Source: JAFLCM01 sp046154665 (GTDB taxonomy: Bacteria > Planctomycetota > Phycisphaerae > Phycisphaerales > UBA1924). Taken from it: 64,000 bases of DNA. The stretch is taken from positions 53,644 through 117,643 of the forward strand of contig JBJXFG010000017.1 in NCBI GenBank assembly GCA_046154665.1. The letters are read 5' to 3'. The first letter of the stretch is position 1; every line of letters begins with the position of its first letter. This document shows, in pieces, positions 38,110-47,195 of this stretch. The position numbers and the translations under genes are program-made. The notes beneath the pieces were generated by a model. It saw only the letters and a program-made list of their open reading frames with translations. It was not told where the DNA came from and did not search any database.

Positions 38110-39738
38110 ATGGCCCCACGATCCTCCGACATCCCCATCCCCGACAGCGGCCCGGCCGAGCCCATGACGGCGCAGGCCCACGTCGAGACCAACGGCTCGG
38201 TCGGCGCCACCGCCGCGCCGAGTGGTGTCGTTCTCGCCGACGACCGGCTGACCTCGGGCCGCCTCGCTGGCTCGACGATGCGCCGGGCCGTGTGGGTGCT
38301 CTCGTGGCCCGTGCTGCTCGAGATGCTGCTCCACGCCGGCGTGAACATGGTCGACGCCACCCTCGCCGCGGGTGTCAGCGTTGCCGCCGCCGACGCCATC
38401 GGCGCCTCGGGCTACATCCTCTGGGCCACCGCGATGATCGCGATCGCGCTGGGCGTCGGGGCCACGGCGATGATCTCCCGCGCCATCGGCAGAAAGCGCC
38501 CGGCGTTCGCCAACGCCGTCCTGGGCCAGACCACCCTCCTCGCGTGGTCCGGCGGCCTCGTCACCGCCGGGCTTTTCTGGCTGCTCGCCCCCGCGTGCGC
38601 CGGCATGATGAACCTCGAAGGCGATGCGTTTGACAACGCCGTCACATACTTGCGGATTTGTGCCCTGGGCGTCCCCGCCATGACCTTTATCGAGGGCGCG
38701 GTGTGCAGCATCCGCGGCGGCGGCGATTCCATGACCCCCATGCTCGTCATGCTCGGGGTCAACATCGTCAACGCCTTCTTCACGTTCATGCTCTCCGGCG
38801 TCGAGTGGGCCGCGTCACGACTCGACGACGCCACCGGCGAACTGCAGCGACATCTCATCCTCAGCAACCCCTTCGGCATGGACATGGGTGTCGCCGGCAT
38901 CGCCTGGGGCACCACCATCGCGTGGTGGACCGGCGCCGTGGTCCTCACGCTCATCCTGGCTCGCCCCCCCATGCGCTCCGGCGAGCACCTGCGCCTCACC
39001 CGACGCCGCCTCCGCCCGCACTGGCACACCATCAAGCGGATCGTCCGCGTGGGCCTGCCTAACTTCCTTGAGTCCGCCGGCATGTGGTTCGGCAACTTCC
39101 TGACCATCCTGATGGTCGGCTGGATGGCCCACCCCGGCTATTTGGGGGCCCACATCATCGCGGTGCGCGTCGAGGCGTTCTCGTACATGCCCGGCTTTGC
39201 GATCTCGCTCGCCGCGGCGACGCTCACCGGCCAGTATCTCGGGATGGGCCGGCCTGATCTTGCCGAGAAGGCGATCTTCCGCTGCACGACGCTCGCCGTC
39301 GCGTTCATGACGCTGATGGGCGTGGTGTTCGTGGCGTTCCCTGAGGCCGTCGTCGGCGTGCTCACCCAGCAGCCCGAGCACCTCAAGATCACGCCGATCT
39401 TGCTCATGGTCACCGGCTTTGTGCAGGCCCCTTTCGCGGTGGCGATCGTGCTGCGCAGCGCCCTCCGCGGCGCGGGCGATACCAAAGCCGCCATGTGGAT
39501 CACCTGGATCACCACCTACGGCATCCGTCTCCCGCTGGCCTGGCTGTGCTGCGGCGTCGACATCCCGCTACCCCAGTGGGCGGGCGGCGGCAGCATCCCC
39601 AACCCGGCTCCCCTTGAGCCGCTGGGCGTATCGCCGCTGGTGGGCTTCTGGATCGGCCTGTGCTCCGAGATTGTCCTCCGCGGCGTGCTGTTTACGGTTG
39701 TGGTGCTGCGGGGACGGTGGAAGACGGCTCGGGTGTGA
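38110..39738 (+). CDS. MATE family efflux transporter
   Basis: A 542-residue polytopic transporter with about 12 helices in two halves. It exchanges Na+ or H+ for toxic organic compounds in the known family. Motifs include the first-helix region WPVLLEMLLHAGVNMVD and GASGYILWATAMIAIALGVGA, and in the second half RVGLPNFLESAGMWFGN. The N-terminal 55 residues are an extra, soluble leader. The ATG at 38110 is the chosen start. Substrate unknown; no regulator is attached. Confidence 0.9.
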   Translation: MAPRSSDIPIPDSGPAEPMTAQAHVETNGSVGATAAPSGVVLADDRLTSGRLAGSTMRRAVWVLSWPVLLEMLLHAGVNMVDATLAAGVSVAAADAIGASGYILWATAMIAIALGVGATAMISRAIGRKRPAFANAVLGQTTLLAWSGGLVTAGLFWLLAPACAGMMNLEGDAFDNAVTYLRICALGVPAMTFIEGAVCSIRGGGDSMTPMLVMLGVNIVNAFFTFMLSGVEWAASRLDDATGELQRHLILSNPFGMDMGVAGIAWGTTIAWWTGAVVLTLILARPPMRSGEHLRLTRRRLRPHWHTIKRIVRVGLPNFLESAGMWFGNFLTILMVGWMAHPGYLGAHIIAVRVEAFSYMPGFAISLAAATLTGQYLGMGRPDLAEKAIFRCTTLAVAFMTLMGVVFVAFPEAVVGVLTQQPEHLKITPILLMVTGFVQAPFAVAIVLRSALRGAGDTKAAMWITWITTYGIRLPLAWLCCGVDIPLPQWAGGGSIPNPAPLEPLGVSPLVGFWIGLCSEIVLRGVLFTVVVLRGRWKTARV

Positions 39739-39979
39739 CGGCCCGCGTGCAGGCTGGGTCGATCTTGTTCGGAATATGTTTGGTTCGTCACGATTTCATC
39801 CACAATTCCTCTGATCTTGCAACAGAGTGCCGCATTCGTCGATAACTTCCTCGCGCTCTGCGTCAGGACTATGGAGCCGTCTCGCCCGCCTGGGCGAGCC
39901 CTGGGCGTCGAGCGATGTTGGCATGCGATCCGCGGCACGGATGCCCGCTGCTGACCTCGGAGGGCGCGCGCGCCCCGCC

Positions 39980-40585
39980 ATGTTTCATCCACATACGGAA
40001 CTGCGTTTCGTGTCCGAAGCCATTGGCTACGGCGTTTTCGCCACGCGCCCCATCCCGCGCGGCACCATCACCTGGGCTCTGGACAGCCTCGACCAGGTGT
40101 TCCCGCCGGGCGCGGTCGACTCGATGTCGCCCATGCTGCGCGCGGTGATGGAGAAATACTCCTTCACCGATCGGCGCGGCAAACTCATCCTGTGCTGGGA
40201 CCACGCGCGGTTCGTCAACCACTGCTGCGACGCCAACTGCCTCTCGCCCGGCGGCCTCGATCTCGAGCTCGCCGTCCGCGACATCAAGCCGGGCGAACAG
40301 CTGACCGACGACTACGGCACGCTGAACATCGACCACGGGTTCACCTGCCTGTGCGGCAGCCCGCGGTGCCGCGGGCGTGTGCTCCCGGATGACGCGGTGC
40401 GGATGGCCGATGCCTGGGACCGTCAGGTCGGCGGTGCCTTGCCGATGCTGTCGCGCGTGGACCAGCCGCTGTGGGAGCTGCTGGCCGAGCCCGACGCGGT
40501 GCGGGCGCTGGGCGCGGGGCGGTTGCCGCTGCAGAGCAGCCGGTTGAACATGTCGCCCCGGCTGCACGTCGCAAGAGCGGGTTAA
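39980..40585 (+). CDS. SET domain protein-lysine methyltransferase
   Basis: A 201-residue SET-domain protein. It shows the cofactor start GYGVFATRPIPRGT, the conserved FVNHCCDANC (the NHxxxxN motif), GEQLTDDYG (the catalytic tyrosine region) and the post-SET zinc residues in CLCGSPRCRG. SET enzymes methylate lysines; this eukaryote-like family is scattered in bacteria and the target here is unknown. The lysine-rich DksA-like protein at 19291 is one conceivable substrate, which is only speculation. A longer frame from 39827 adds an implausible N-terminus. A terminator follows at 40631. Confidence 0.85.
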   Translation: MFHPHTELRFVSEAIGYGVFATRPIPRGTITWALDSLDQVFPPGAVDSMSPMLRAVMEKYSFTDRRGKLILCWDHARFVNHCCDANCLSPGGLDLELAVRDIKPGEQLTDDYGTLNIDHGFTCLCGSPRCRGRVLPDDAVRMADAWDRQVGGALPMLSRVDQPLWELLAEPDAVRALGAGRLPLQSSRLNMSPRLHVARAG

Positions 40586-40589
40586 GAGA

Positions 40590-40619
40590 CGGAACCCCGA
40601 CCGTGAGGGAGGGGTTTCT
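40590..40619. repeat. solo half-copy of the KPLPHGRGS palindromic family
   Basis: The unit GGAACCCCGACCGTGAGGG followed by AGGGGTTTC matches one arm of the elements in aldH (28242-28328) and the solute-binding protein (61571-61650). It lies just after the SET-domain stop. Confidence 0.65.
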
Positions 40620-40630
40620 CCAAAGTCGCG

Positions 40631-40672
40631 GCACTGTTCCAGTGACCGATCCTCCGGTCAGTGCGAGTTTTT
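40631..40672 (+). terminator. rho-independent terminator after the SET gene
   Basis: TGACCG at 40643-40648 pairs with CGGTCA at 40655-40660, flanked by GCACTG and CAGTGC, followed by TTTTT at 40668-40672. The rest of the 310-base gap to mfd holds a further hairpin around GACCCG/CGGGTC near 40710 and no gene. Confidence 0.6.
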
Positions 40673-40895
40673 GCTGCGCCAACAAATCGATCGACTCTGG
40701 GAAGGCGGCATTGACCCGAAGGCGGGTCAGTGGCACAAGCAAGGACGTCCTGTCGCCGCAGGGCGTTTTTCCCTTCTGCTGTCGGTTGGCTACCCTGACC
40801 CCTTCCCCCACGCGCGGGGCTTGGTCCGTGCGTGGCGCGGTTCGCACCATCGTTCAGCCCGCTGGCCGGAGTTGGCCGGTCGGGCGGGCCCATCC

Positions 40896-43800
40896 ATGCG
40901 CCAGTCACGAATCGCCAACCACCTCGACCCCGTGCAGGCCGAAGACTCGGTTGGCGCGATCGCCGCGCGGTTGAGCGCCGGGCAATCCGCCGCGGCGGTG
41001 GGCGCGGCGGGCTCATCGAACACGATGGTGGCCGGCGCGATCTCGCGCCTGACGCGGCGCCCGGTCGTCCTCGTGGTCGCCCACCTTGACGACGCCGACG
41101 AAGCCGCGGATGACCTCGCGGCCGTCGGTGTGGAGGCGCTGCGTTTCCCGGCCCTCGAGATGCTCCCCGGCGAGAGCGGGGTCAGCCTCGAACTCTTCGC
41201 CGAGCGGCTCTCGGTCATGCGCCGCTTCATCGGCGACCCCGATTGGCGCGGCGTGCTGGTCGCACCCATCCAGGCCCTCATGCAGGGCGTGCCCGCTCCG
41301 GCGAAGCTTGACGACCTCTCGCTCATCCTGCGCGTGGGTGAATCGCGTCCGCACAGCGCCGTGGTGCGGTGGCTTGAGCAAGCGGGCTACGCGCGTGTGG
41401 ACGCGATCAGCGAAGCGGGCGATTTCGCCGTCCGAGGCGGCATCCTCGACATCTTCCCGCCTGGAGGTGGCTCGATCGGCGCGGGTGGCGGAGGCGCGAG
41501 TGGTGGGGCGAGCGAGAAGTCGGCGAACCTCGCACCCGCCGACCCGGGCGTCCCCGTCCGACTCGATTTCTTCGGCGATGACATCGAATCCATCCGTGAG
41601 ATCGACCTCGCCACCATGGGCTCGGACCGCAAGGTCTCATCGGTCGAACTGGTGGGTGCTTCGGTGCGAAAGCTGACCGAGGGCGATGCCGCCGCGGCGA
41701 ATCTGCTGGATTTGCTGCCGAAGGGCTCGATCGCGATCGTGAGCGAACCTCTGGAGGTGACCGAGCAGGGGCGCGGCTACTACGAGCGCATCACCGACGC
41801 GCGGGGCATCTCCGGACCGCCGGCGGTTTTCAAGGCCCTGCGCGAGCGCTTCCACGCGTTCTGCACGGTGTCGTCGTTCTCGGGCGGATCGGTGGAGGGC
41901 ACGACGCTGCCGGTGTCGCGCTTGCCCGAGTTTGCGAGGGATGCCGCCGAAGCGATCCGCGAACTGGCGGCGATGTGCCGCACGCAGCGCGTGCTGGTGC
42001 TCTGTCAATCGCAGGGCGAGCACGATCGCTTGGGCGAGCTGCTGCGCGAGTTTGCGCTCGACGCACCCGTCGAGACGGCGGTGGCGTATCTGCACCGAGG
42101 GTTCGTGTGGGGCGATGTTGGAGATGAGCCATCCGCAAGTCGTGCCACGACTTTGCTTCCGAGCAAAGTCGTGCCCTCACCCGAGGTGGTCCGGCACGAC
42201 GCTGGCCCGAAGACGGGCCAGCATCGTGGCACGGCGGAGGGCGCGCTCGCCCTGGTTCCGTACCACGAACTGATGCACCGCTACCAGACCCGCCGGCGCA
42301 TCCGCGGCGGTGGTGGGGGCGGCGGCAAGGGCATGCGCCGCGCCGACAAGGCGCAGGACGCCTTCCTCGAAATCAGCATCGGCGACTACGTTGTCCACGC
42401 CGACCACGGCATCGCGCGCTTCAACGGCCTGGTGCTCATGCAACCCAAGGGCGTGAAAGCCAGCGCCGAGCGCGAGGCGGAGTCACGCCTCTCGCAGGCC
42501 GCGCCGCTGGCGGTGCCGCGTCAGAAACCCCAAGGCGGGGTGACGAAGGCCGCCGTGTTCCGCCTCGGCGACGGCTCGACCGGTGCCGCCCGAACTGGGC
42601 AGGCCGCGGCGTCATCTCGTGACGATTTCGAAGAGGAGTACCTCGCCCTCGAGTTCGCCAACTCGGCGCGGCTTTACGTCCCCGCCACGCAGATCGAGAA
42701 GGTCCAGCGCTACATCGGCGGGTTCTCCGGCAAGCCCCCGCTGTCGGTCATCGGCGGCAAACGCTGGCAGAACCAGAAGGACCAGGTCAAGGAATCCGTC
42801 CGCGACCTCGCGAAAGAGCTGCTCCGCGTGCAGGCGGCGCGCGAGACCATGCCCGGCACCCGCTACCCCGACGACACCGCCTGGCAGACCGAGTTCGAGG
42901 CCGAGTTCCCCTTCGAAGAGACGCAGGACCAACTCGGTGCCCTCGCCGAGATCAAGAAGGACATGGGCACCGCCCGCCCCATGGACCGCCTGCTCTGCGG
43001 CGACGTGGGCTACGGCAAGACCGAGCTCGCCATCCGCGCGGCGTTCAAGGCGGTCGAGTACGGCAAGCAGGTGGCGGTGCTGGTGCCGACGACCATTCTC
43101 GCGGAGCAGCACGAGCGGACGTTCAGGTCGCGCTTCGCCGACTACCCCTTCCGCGTCGAGAGCATCTCGCGTTTCAAGACGAGCAAGGAGAGCAACGACA
43201 TCCTCGCCGCCGCTCGGAAGGGACAGGTCGATATCCTGATCGGCACGCACCGGCTGCTGAGCAAGGACGTGCGTTTCGCCGACCTCGGGCTGGTGGTGGT
43301 GGATGAAGAGCAGCGCTTCGGCGTCGAGCACAAGAACGCGCTGCTGGGCCTGCGCATGACCGCCGACGTGCTGACGCTCTCGGCGACGCCGATCCCGCGC
43401 ACGCTGCACATGACGATGCTGGGGCTGCGCGATATCTCGTCGCTGACCACCGCGCCGGTCGATCGGCGCGCCGTGGTCACCGAGGTGTGCCCCTACAACG
43501 AGAAGCGGATCAAGCAGGCGATCGAGCGCGAACTGGCCCGCGAGGGTCAGGTGTTCTTCGTCCACAACCGCGTGCACAACATCCAGAGCGTCGCCGACGA
43601 CATCCACAAGCTCGTGCCCGACGCGAAGATCCTCGTGGGCCACGGCCAGATGCCCGACCACGAGCTCGAACGCGTGATGAGCGCCTTCATCAACCGTCAG
43701 GCCGACATCCTCGTTTCCACCACGATCATCGAGAGCGGCATCGACATCCCCACCGCCAACACGATGATCATCAACATGGCGGATCACTTCGGCCTGTCCG

Positions 43801-44615
43801 AACTGCACCAGTTGCGTGGACGCGTGGGCCGCTACAAGCACCGGGCCTACTGCTACCTGCTCATCCCGCCGGACCGTCCGCTGACCGACATCGCGGCCCG
43901 GCGGCTGCGGGCGCTCGAAGAGTTCAGCATGCTGGGCGCGGGCTTCAAGATCGCCATGCGCGACCTCGAAATCCGCGGTGCCGGCAACCTGCTCGGTGCC
44001 GAGCAGAGCGGGCACATCGCCGCGGTGGGCTACGACATGTACTGCCGGCTGCTCGAGTCCGCCACGCACGACCTCAAGGCTGACAAGCCCCCCGAGCCCA
44101 CCGAGACCACGCTCGACATCGGCGCGGCGGGCCATTTCCCGCGCGTGTACATCCCCAACGAGTCGCGAAGGTTGGACGCCTACCGGCGCGTCGCCGTGGC
44201 TCGGTCGTTCGAAGAACTCGCCGCCTGCGAGAAGGCGCTTCTCGACGCCTACGGCACGCCCCCGGCCCCGGCGCGGCGTCTGCTCGAACTCGCCGCGCTG
44301 CGAATCGGTGCCCACCTCGTCGGCGTCCGCTCGATCCATGTGCGCGAGCAAGACGTCATCATCCGCTGTGAGACGCCCGCGCCGGTGGTTAAGGTGCTCG
44401 AGGGCGTGAAGGGAACGGTTCGTCCGATCGTGCCGCGCCCCGGCGACAAGGTCCACGAGGTCTACTTCCGCCCGCCGCCGAGTTTCCTTGATGCGGCGTC
44501 GCTGCTGACGGTGCTGCGTCGGCGCTTCGCGCCCGGGCACGGTGGACCTGAGGCGTCGGGTGGCGCGGAGCCAGGGCGGGGTGCCAAGTTCGGATTGGCG
44601 GGGCGCGAACGCTGA
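40896..44615 (+). CDS. mfd: transcription-repair coupling factor
   Basis: A 1239-residue ATPase that removes stalled RNA polymerase at DNA lesions and recruits UvrA. Regions in order: a UvrB-like N-terminal module (about 80-330); an RNA polymerase interaction domain starting about 480 (SIGDYVVHADHGIARF); the translocase with Walker A GDVGYGKTE near 701; DEEQRFG near 804; TLSATPIPRTLHMTMLGLRD; and a C-terminal regulatory domain. An in-frame palindromic element adds residues 416-446 between the UvrB-like part and the polymerase-binding part. A Gly-rich tract (about 470) also lies there. The ATG at 40896 is chosen over a longer frame to 40671. Confidence 0.95.
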   Translation: MRQSRIANHLDPVQAEDSVGAIAARLSAGQSAAAVGAAGSSNTMVAGAISRLTRRPVVLVVAHLDDADEAADDLAAVGVEALRFPALEMLPGESGVSLELFAERLSVMRRFIGDPDWRGVLVAPIQALMQGVPAPAKLDDLSLILRVGESRPHSAVVRWLEQAGYARVDAISEAGDFAVRGGILDIFPPGGGSIGAGGGGASGGASEKSANLAPADPGVPVRLDFFGDDIESIREIDLATMGSDRKVSSVELVGASVRKLTEGDAAAANLLDLLPKGSIAIVSEPLEVTEQGRGYYERITDARGISGPPAVFKALRERFHAFCTVSSFSGGSVEGTTLPVSRLPEFARDAAEAIRELAAMCRTQRVLVLCQSQGEHDRLGELLREFALDAPVETAVAYLHRGFVWGDVGDEPSASRATTLLPSKVVPSPEVVRHDAGPKTGQHRGTAEGALALVPYHELMHRYQTRRRIRGGGGGGGKGMRRADKAQDAFLEISIGDYVVHADHGIARFNGLVLMQPKGVKASAEREAESRLSQAAPLAVPRQKPQGGVTKAAVFRLGDGSTGAARTGQAAASSRDDFEEEYLALEFANSARLYVPATQIEKVQRYIGGFSGKPPLSVIGGKRWQNQKDQVKESVRDLAKELLRVQAARETMPGTRYPDDTAWQTEFEAEFPFEETQDQLGALAEIKKDMGTARPMDRLLCGDVGYGKTELAIRAAFKAVEYGKQVAVLVPTTILAEQHERTFRSRFADYPFRVESISRFKTSKESNDILAAARKGQVDILIGTHRLLSKDVRFADLGLVVVDEEQRFGVEHKNALLGLRMTADVLTLSATPIPRTLHMTMLGLRDISSLTTAPVDRRAVVTEVCPYNEKRIKQAIERELAREGQVFFVHNRVHNIQSVADDIHKLVPDAKILVGHGQMPDHELERVMSAFINRQADILVSTTIIESGIDIPTANTMIINMADHFGLSELHQLRGRVGRYKHRAYCYLLIPPDRPLTDIAARRLRALEEFSMLGAGFKIAMRDLEIRGAGNLLGAEQSGHIAAVGYDMYCRLLESATHDLKADKPPEPTETTLDIGAAGHFPRVYIPNESRRLDAYRRVAVARSFEELAACEKALLDAYGTPPAPARRLLELAALRIGAHLVGVRSIHVREQDVIIRCETPAPVVKVLEGVKGTVRPIVPRPGDKVHEVYFRPPPSFLDAASLLTVLRRRFAPGHGGPEASGGAEPGRGAKFGLAGRER
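42141..42233. repeat. 93-base in-frame palindromic element inside mfd
   Basis: Outer arms CGTGCCACGA (42141-42150) and TCGTGGCACG (42224-42233) are perfect inverted copies. Two inner hairpins follow: CACGACTTTGC/GCAAAGTCGTG (42146-42173) and CGACGCTGGCCCG with its mirror, differing at one position. The length is exactly 31 codons and starts on a codon boundary. Confidence 0.75.
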
Positions 44616-44803
44616 GTCCCGGCTGATCTCAGCCTTCGGGCACGCGAGTTGTGGTTGGCTTGCTTGCGTCAGCATTGACGCGGCGACTCACGGCGGTACG
44701 CTCCCACTGCGTGTGTTCGGCACACGTTCGCGGCTTATGCCGGGATCGCACAGGACTCGAGAGAGCGCCGCCCGCCAACGCGTCGCGGCCAGAAAGGACC
44801 ACC

Positions 44804-45412
44804 ATGAGAACGATCGCGTGTTCTTCGCTGCTGTTGCTGTCGCTCGCCGCCACCGGTGCCGCCGCGCCCATCGTGAACCTCACCCTCGTCAACGGCGACG
44901 ATTCCGGCGCGGGGCTCCCCTTCAACACCGTCGAGTTCCTGCTCGCCAACGTTTCGACCGGCGGCGAGAGCCTCACCGGCATGACGCTCACCGTTGGCGA
45001 CACCGCCTGGAACTTCGACAACATCTATCTCTCGCGCGAGCTGTTCACCGGCGGCGACGGCACGCAGATCGCCAACCTGCTCATCGGCGACCGCACCGAC
45101 GGCGGCGCGGTCACCGATCTGTTCCAGTACGCCTTCACGGGCTTCACCCCGGGCGTCAACTTCCGCGGGCAGTTCGATATCGACAACGACGACGGCACCT
45201 TCCAGGCCGATTCGCGGCGCATCCTGTTCAACAACGGCGCGGCCCCCAACGCGGTGCTCACGCTGGATTTCTCGGGCGGTTCGCAGGTGCTGTTCACGCT
45301 GCCCGACGGCCCGCTCGACGCCGAGACGTACACGTTCACCATCCCCGCGCCGGGTGCAGCGTGCGTGATGGGGCTGCCTTTGGTGATGCTGACGCGCCGA
45401 CGCCGGGCGTGA
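44804..45412 (+). CDS. secreted protein with PEP-CTERM-like tail
   Basis: A 202-residue exported protein: signal peptide (1-20, ending GAAA), a beta-rich domain, and a C-terminal sorting-like tail with IPAPGA, a hydrophobic stretch and RRRR-type ending. Such tails are recognised by exosortase systems in related bacteria; no exosortase gene lies in the window. The function of the body is unknown. The ATG at 44804 follows AAAGGA. Confidence 0.75.
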   Translation: MRTIACSSLLLLSLAATGAAAPIVNLTLVNGDDSGAGLPFNTVEFLLANVSTGGESLTGMTLTVGDTAWNFDNIYLSRELFTGGDGTQIANLLIGDRTDGGAVTDLFQYAFTGFTPGVNFRGQFDIDNDDGTFQADSRRILFNNGAAPNAVLTLDFSGGSQVLFTLPDGPLDAETYTFTIPAPGAACVMGLPLVMLTRRRRA

Positions 45413-45420
45413 TGCGCCGG

Positions 45421-45828
45421 TCAGCGTGCCCGCTCGTGCTCGACCGGCTTGCCGGACTCGCCCCACGCCTTGAACCCGCCCTCGAGTGAGTACACGTTCG
45501 TGAAGCCCATGCGTTTGAGCATGTCCGCCGCGAGCGCCGAACGGCTGCCCCCGCCGCAGTAGCACACGATGGGGCGCTCAAGGTCGGCGTCGGTCGCGCC
45601 GTGCCCGAAGGCGGCCTTCTCGATGTCGCGCTCCAGCACGCCGCGCGGCACGGCGATCGAGCCCGGAACATAGCCCCGGGCCCGCTCGTCGGGCTCGCGC
45701 ACGTCGATCACGATCGGGCGCGGGTGCTCGCGCGCTTCGGCCATCGCGACGAGCTCGTCGCAGTCAATCTCCGGGACGCGCTTGAGTGCGTCCTGGGCCA
45801 GGTCTTTGAGGGTCATCTTGAGAGGCAT
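45421..45828 (-). CDS. rhodanese-like sulphurtransferase domain protein
   Basis: A 135-residue single rhodanese domain. IVIDVREPDERARGYVPGS and the active-site loop CYCGGGSRSA are clear; the catalytic cysteine is the second in CYC. Single-domain rhodaneses carry sulphane sulphur in many pathways, so the specific role is open. It is convergent with the PEP-CTERM-like gene (8 bases apart). A second ATG lies four codons in. Confidence 0.88.
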   Translation of the reverse strand: MPLKMTLKDLAQDALKRVPEIDCDELVAMAEAREHPRPIVIDVREPDERARGYVPGSIAVPRGVLERDIEKAAFGHGATDADLERPIVCYCGGGSRSALAADMLKRMGFTNVYSLEGGFKAWGESGKPVEHERAR

Positions 45829-45891
45829 GGGAAGTCCGGAGTCGCGATCGAGTGCGAGTGGGTACGCCGCCGGCGTCTTTGCAAGCGGAAT

Positions 45892-46443
45892 CTAGGCGCT
45901 CGTGCCCGTCGCCGCTTCCTCGCGCGCAATCGCGCGACGCAGTTCAAGCTCGCGGCTGACCGCGTCCGGAGGCAGACGCATCCTTCTGCCCGAAACCTCG
46001 ATCTCCACCAACGTTCCCGCCAACTTGGTCGGCACCGGCGCACCGTCGTTCGGGAACGACACATGCTCCCAGGGGATCGATACTCGCGGGGCCATCCCCG
46101 TGAAGCTGAACACCGGGGTGAGGTGCAGGCACTGGTCGTCCGCCGCGTACTCCATGGCGTTGTTCATGGGCACCTTGCCCGCGACGAACGACGGCGCGAC
46201 TTTCGGCTTGGCACCCTCGGCGGGCTCCCGTGCGGGGAAATCCCTCGAAAGCGAACCCCAGCCGCACGCCCGCAGCAGCCCGCCCGTCACGGCGCTGACC
46301 AGCGCGAACGGCAGCACCATCGCGGCGAGCCCGACGGGCACGCCGATCTGCGGCGAAGCGGTCGCCGAAATCAGCGCCCCGACCACGATGCCGTCGACGA
46401 TGAACAGCACCGTCAGCATGATGACGATCTGCTTCCGTGTCAT
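45892..46443 (-). CDS. hypothetical membrane-anchored protein
   Basis: A 183-residue protein with two N-terminal membrane helices (about 7-28 and 33-60). A soluble domain of about 110 residues follows, with a beta-rich look (MAPRVSIPWEHVSFPNDG, then TLVEIEVSGRRMRLP). I do not recognise the family. It lies between the rhodanese and a second PEP-CTERM-like gene on the same strand. Confidence 0.65.
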   Translation of the reverse strand: MTRKQIVIMLTVLFIVDGIVVGALISATASPQIGVPVGLAAMVLPFALVSAVTGGLLRACGWGSLSRDFPAREPAEGAKPKVAPSFVAGKVPMNNAMEYAADDQCLHLTPVFSFTGMAPRVSIPWEHVSFPNDGAPVPTKLAGTLVEIEVSGRRMRLPPDAVSRELELRRAIAREEAATGTSA

Positions 46444-46461
46444 GCGTCGATGGTAGTGTCG

Positions 46462-47058
46462 TCACCGTCCGCGCCGGAAGGCCAGCGATGCGCTGAGCAG
46501 CGCCAGCGCCACGGCGCCCGCCGGCGTCGGGATCGAGAACACCTGCACGTCGTCGAGCAGGGCCCCGATGTTGTCGCCGCCGGCGTTCGAGAACGTCAGC
46601 CGCGTCGCCCTCTTCGTGGGCACCGGGATATCGAACGAATGCGGTGTCAGCGGTTGCGAGGCGAGGATGTGGAACGTCTGGCTCCAGTCGCCGAAGCTCA
46701 CGGTCACGTTGTCCGCCGCGGATTTCTTCTGGTTGCCGGCGAGCGAGAAGTTGACGCGGTAGGTGCCGGGGTCGAGCGCAAACTCGGGCGACGCGAGTAC
46801 GCCGGCGTTCTTCGTCGAGCCGTCGAGATCGATGTACAGCCCCTTGCCGGGCAGGAAGTCAAAGAACCCCTTGCCGATGAGGTCCACGCTGCCCTGCGAC
46901 ACGGTCCACCCCGACGAGAAGCCGCTGAAGTTCAGTGCGCCGACGCCGCTGTGCTGATTGTCGAAGTTCTCGTCGAGCAGGAACGGGCCGGCGCTGGCCC
47001 GACCGCCGCCAAGAACAGACACCACCACCGCGATCAACAGAATAAGTGATTGACGCAT
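46462..47058 (-). CDS. secreted beta-sandwich protein with PEP-CTERM-like tail
   Basis: A 198-residue exported protein. The signal peptide (1-23) precedes a jelly-roll-like region (FLLDENFDNQ, GLYIDLDGSTKN, FALDPGTYRVNFSLAG), similar to carbohydrate-binding-like PEP-CTERM proteins. The tail has IPTPAG, a hydrophobic stretch and RRGR. A strong Shine-Dalgarno, GAGGAGG, precedes the ATG. Ligand unknown. Confidence 0.75.
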   Translation of the reverse strand: MRQSLILLIAVVVSVLGGGRASAGPFLLDENFDNQHSGVGALNFSGFSSGWTVSQGSVDLIGKGFFDFLPGKGLYIDLDGSTKNAGVLASPEFALDPGTYRVNFSLAGNQKKSAADNVTVSFGDWSQTFHILASQPLTPHSFDIPVPTKRATRLTFSNAGGDNIGALLDDVQVFSIPTPAGAVALALLSASLAFRRGR

Positions 47059-47195
47059 AGGGCCTCCTCGCCCCGGCAGTGGGGCAGCCCATGAAGCGTC
47101 CGATTCGTTGGCACGAGTTGCCAGTCAGCCATCGTGATGGAGACGCGACTTGGCGGTTATCGCCCGTCAGAGGTGGAACCGCAGTCGCGCCGCGC

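Noticed and set aside
42612..44675. 687-residue open frame on the minus strand opposite mfd
   Set aside because: It has the composition of an antisense shadow and no recognisable domain, while the plus strand carries all Mfd motifs.
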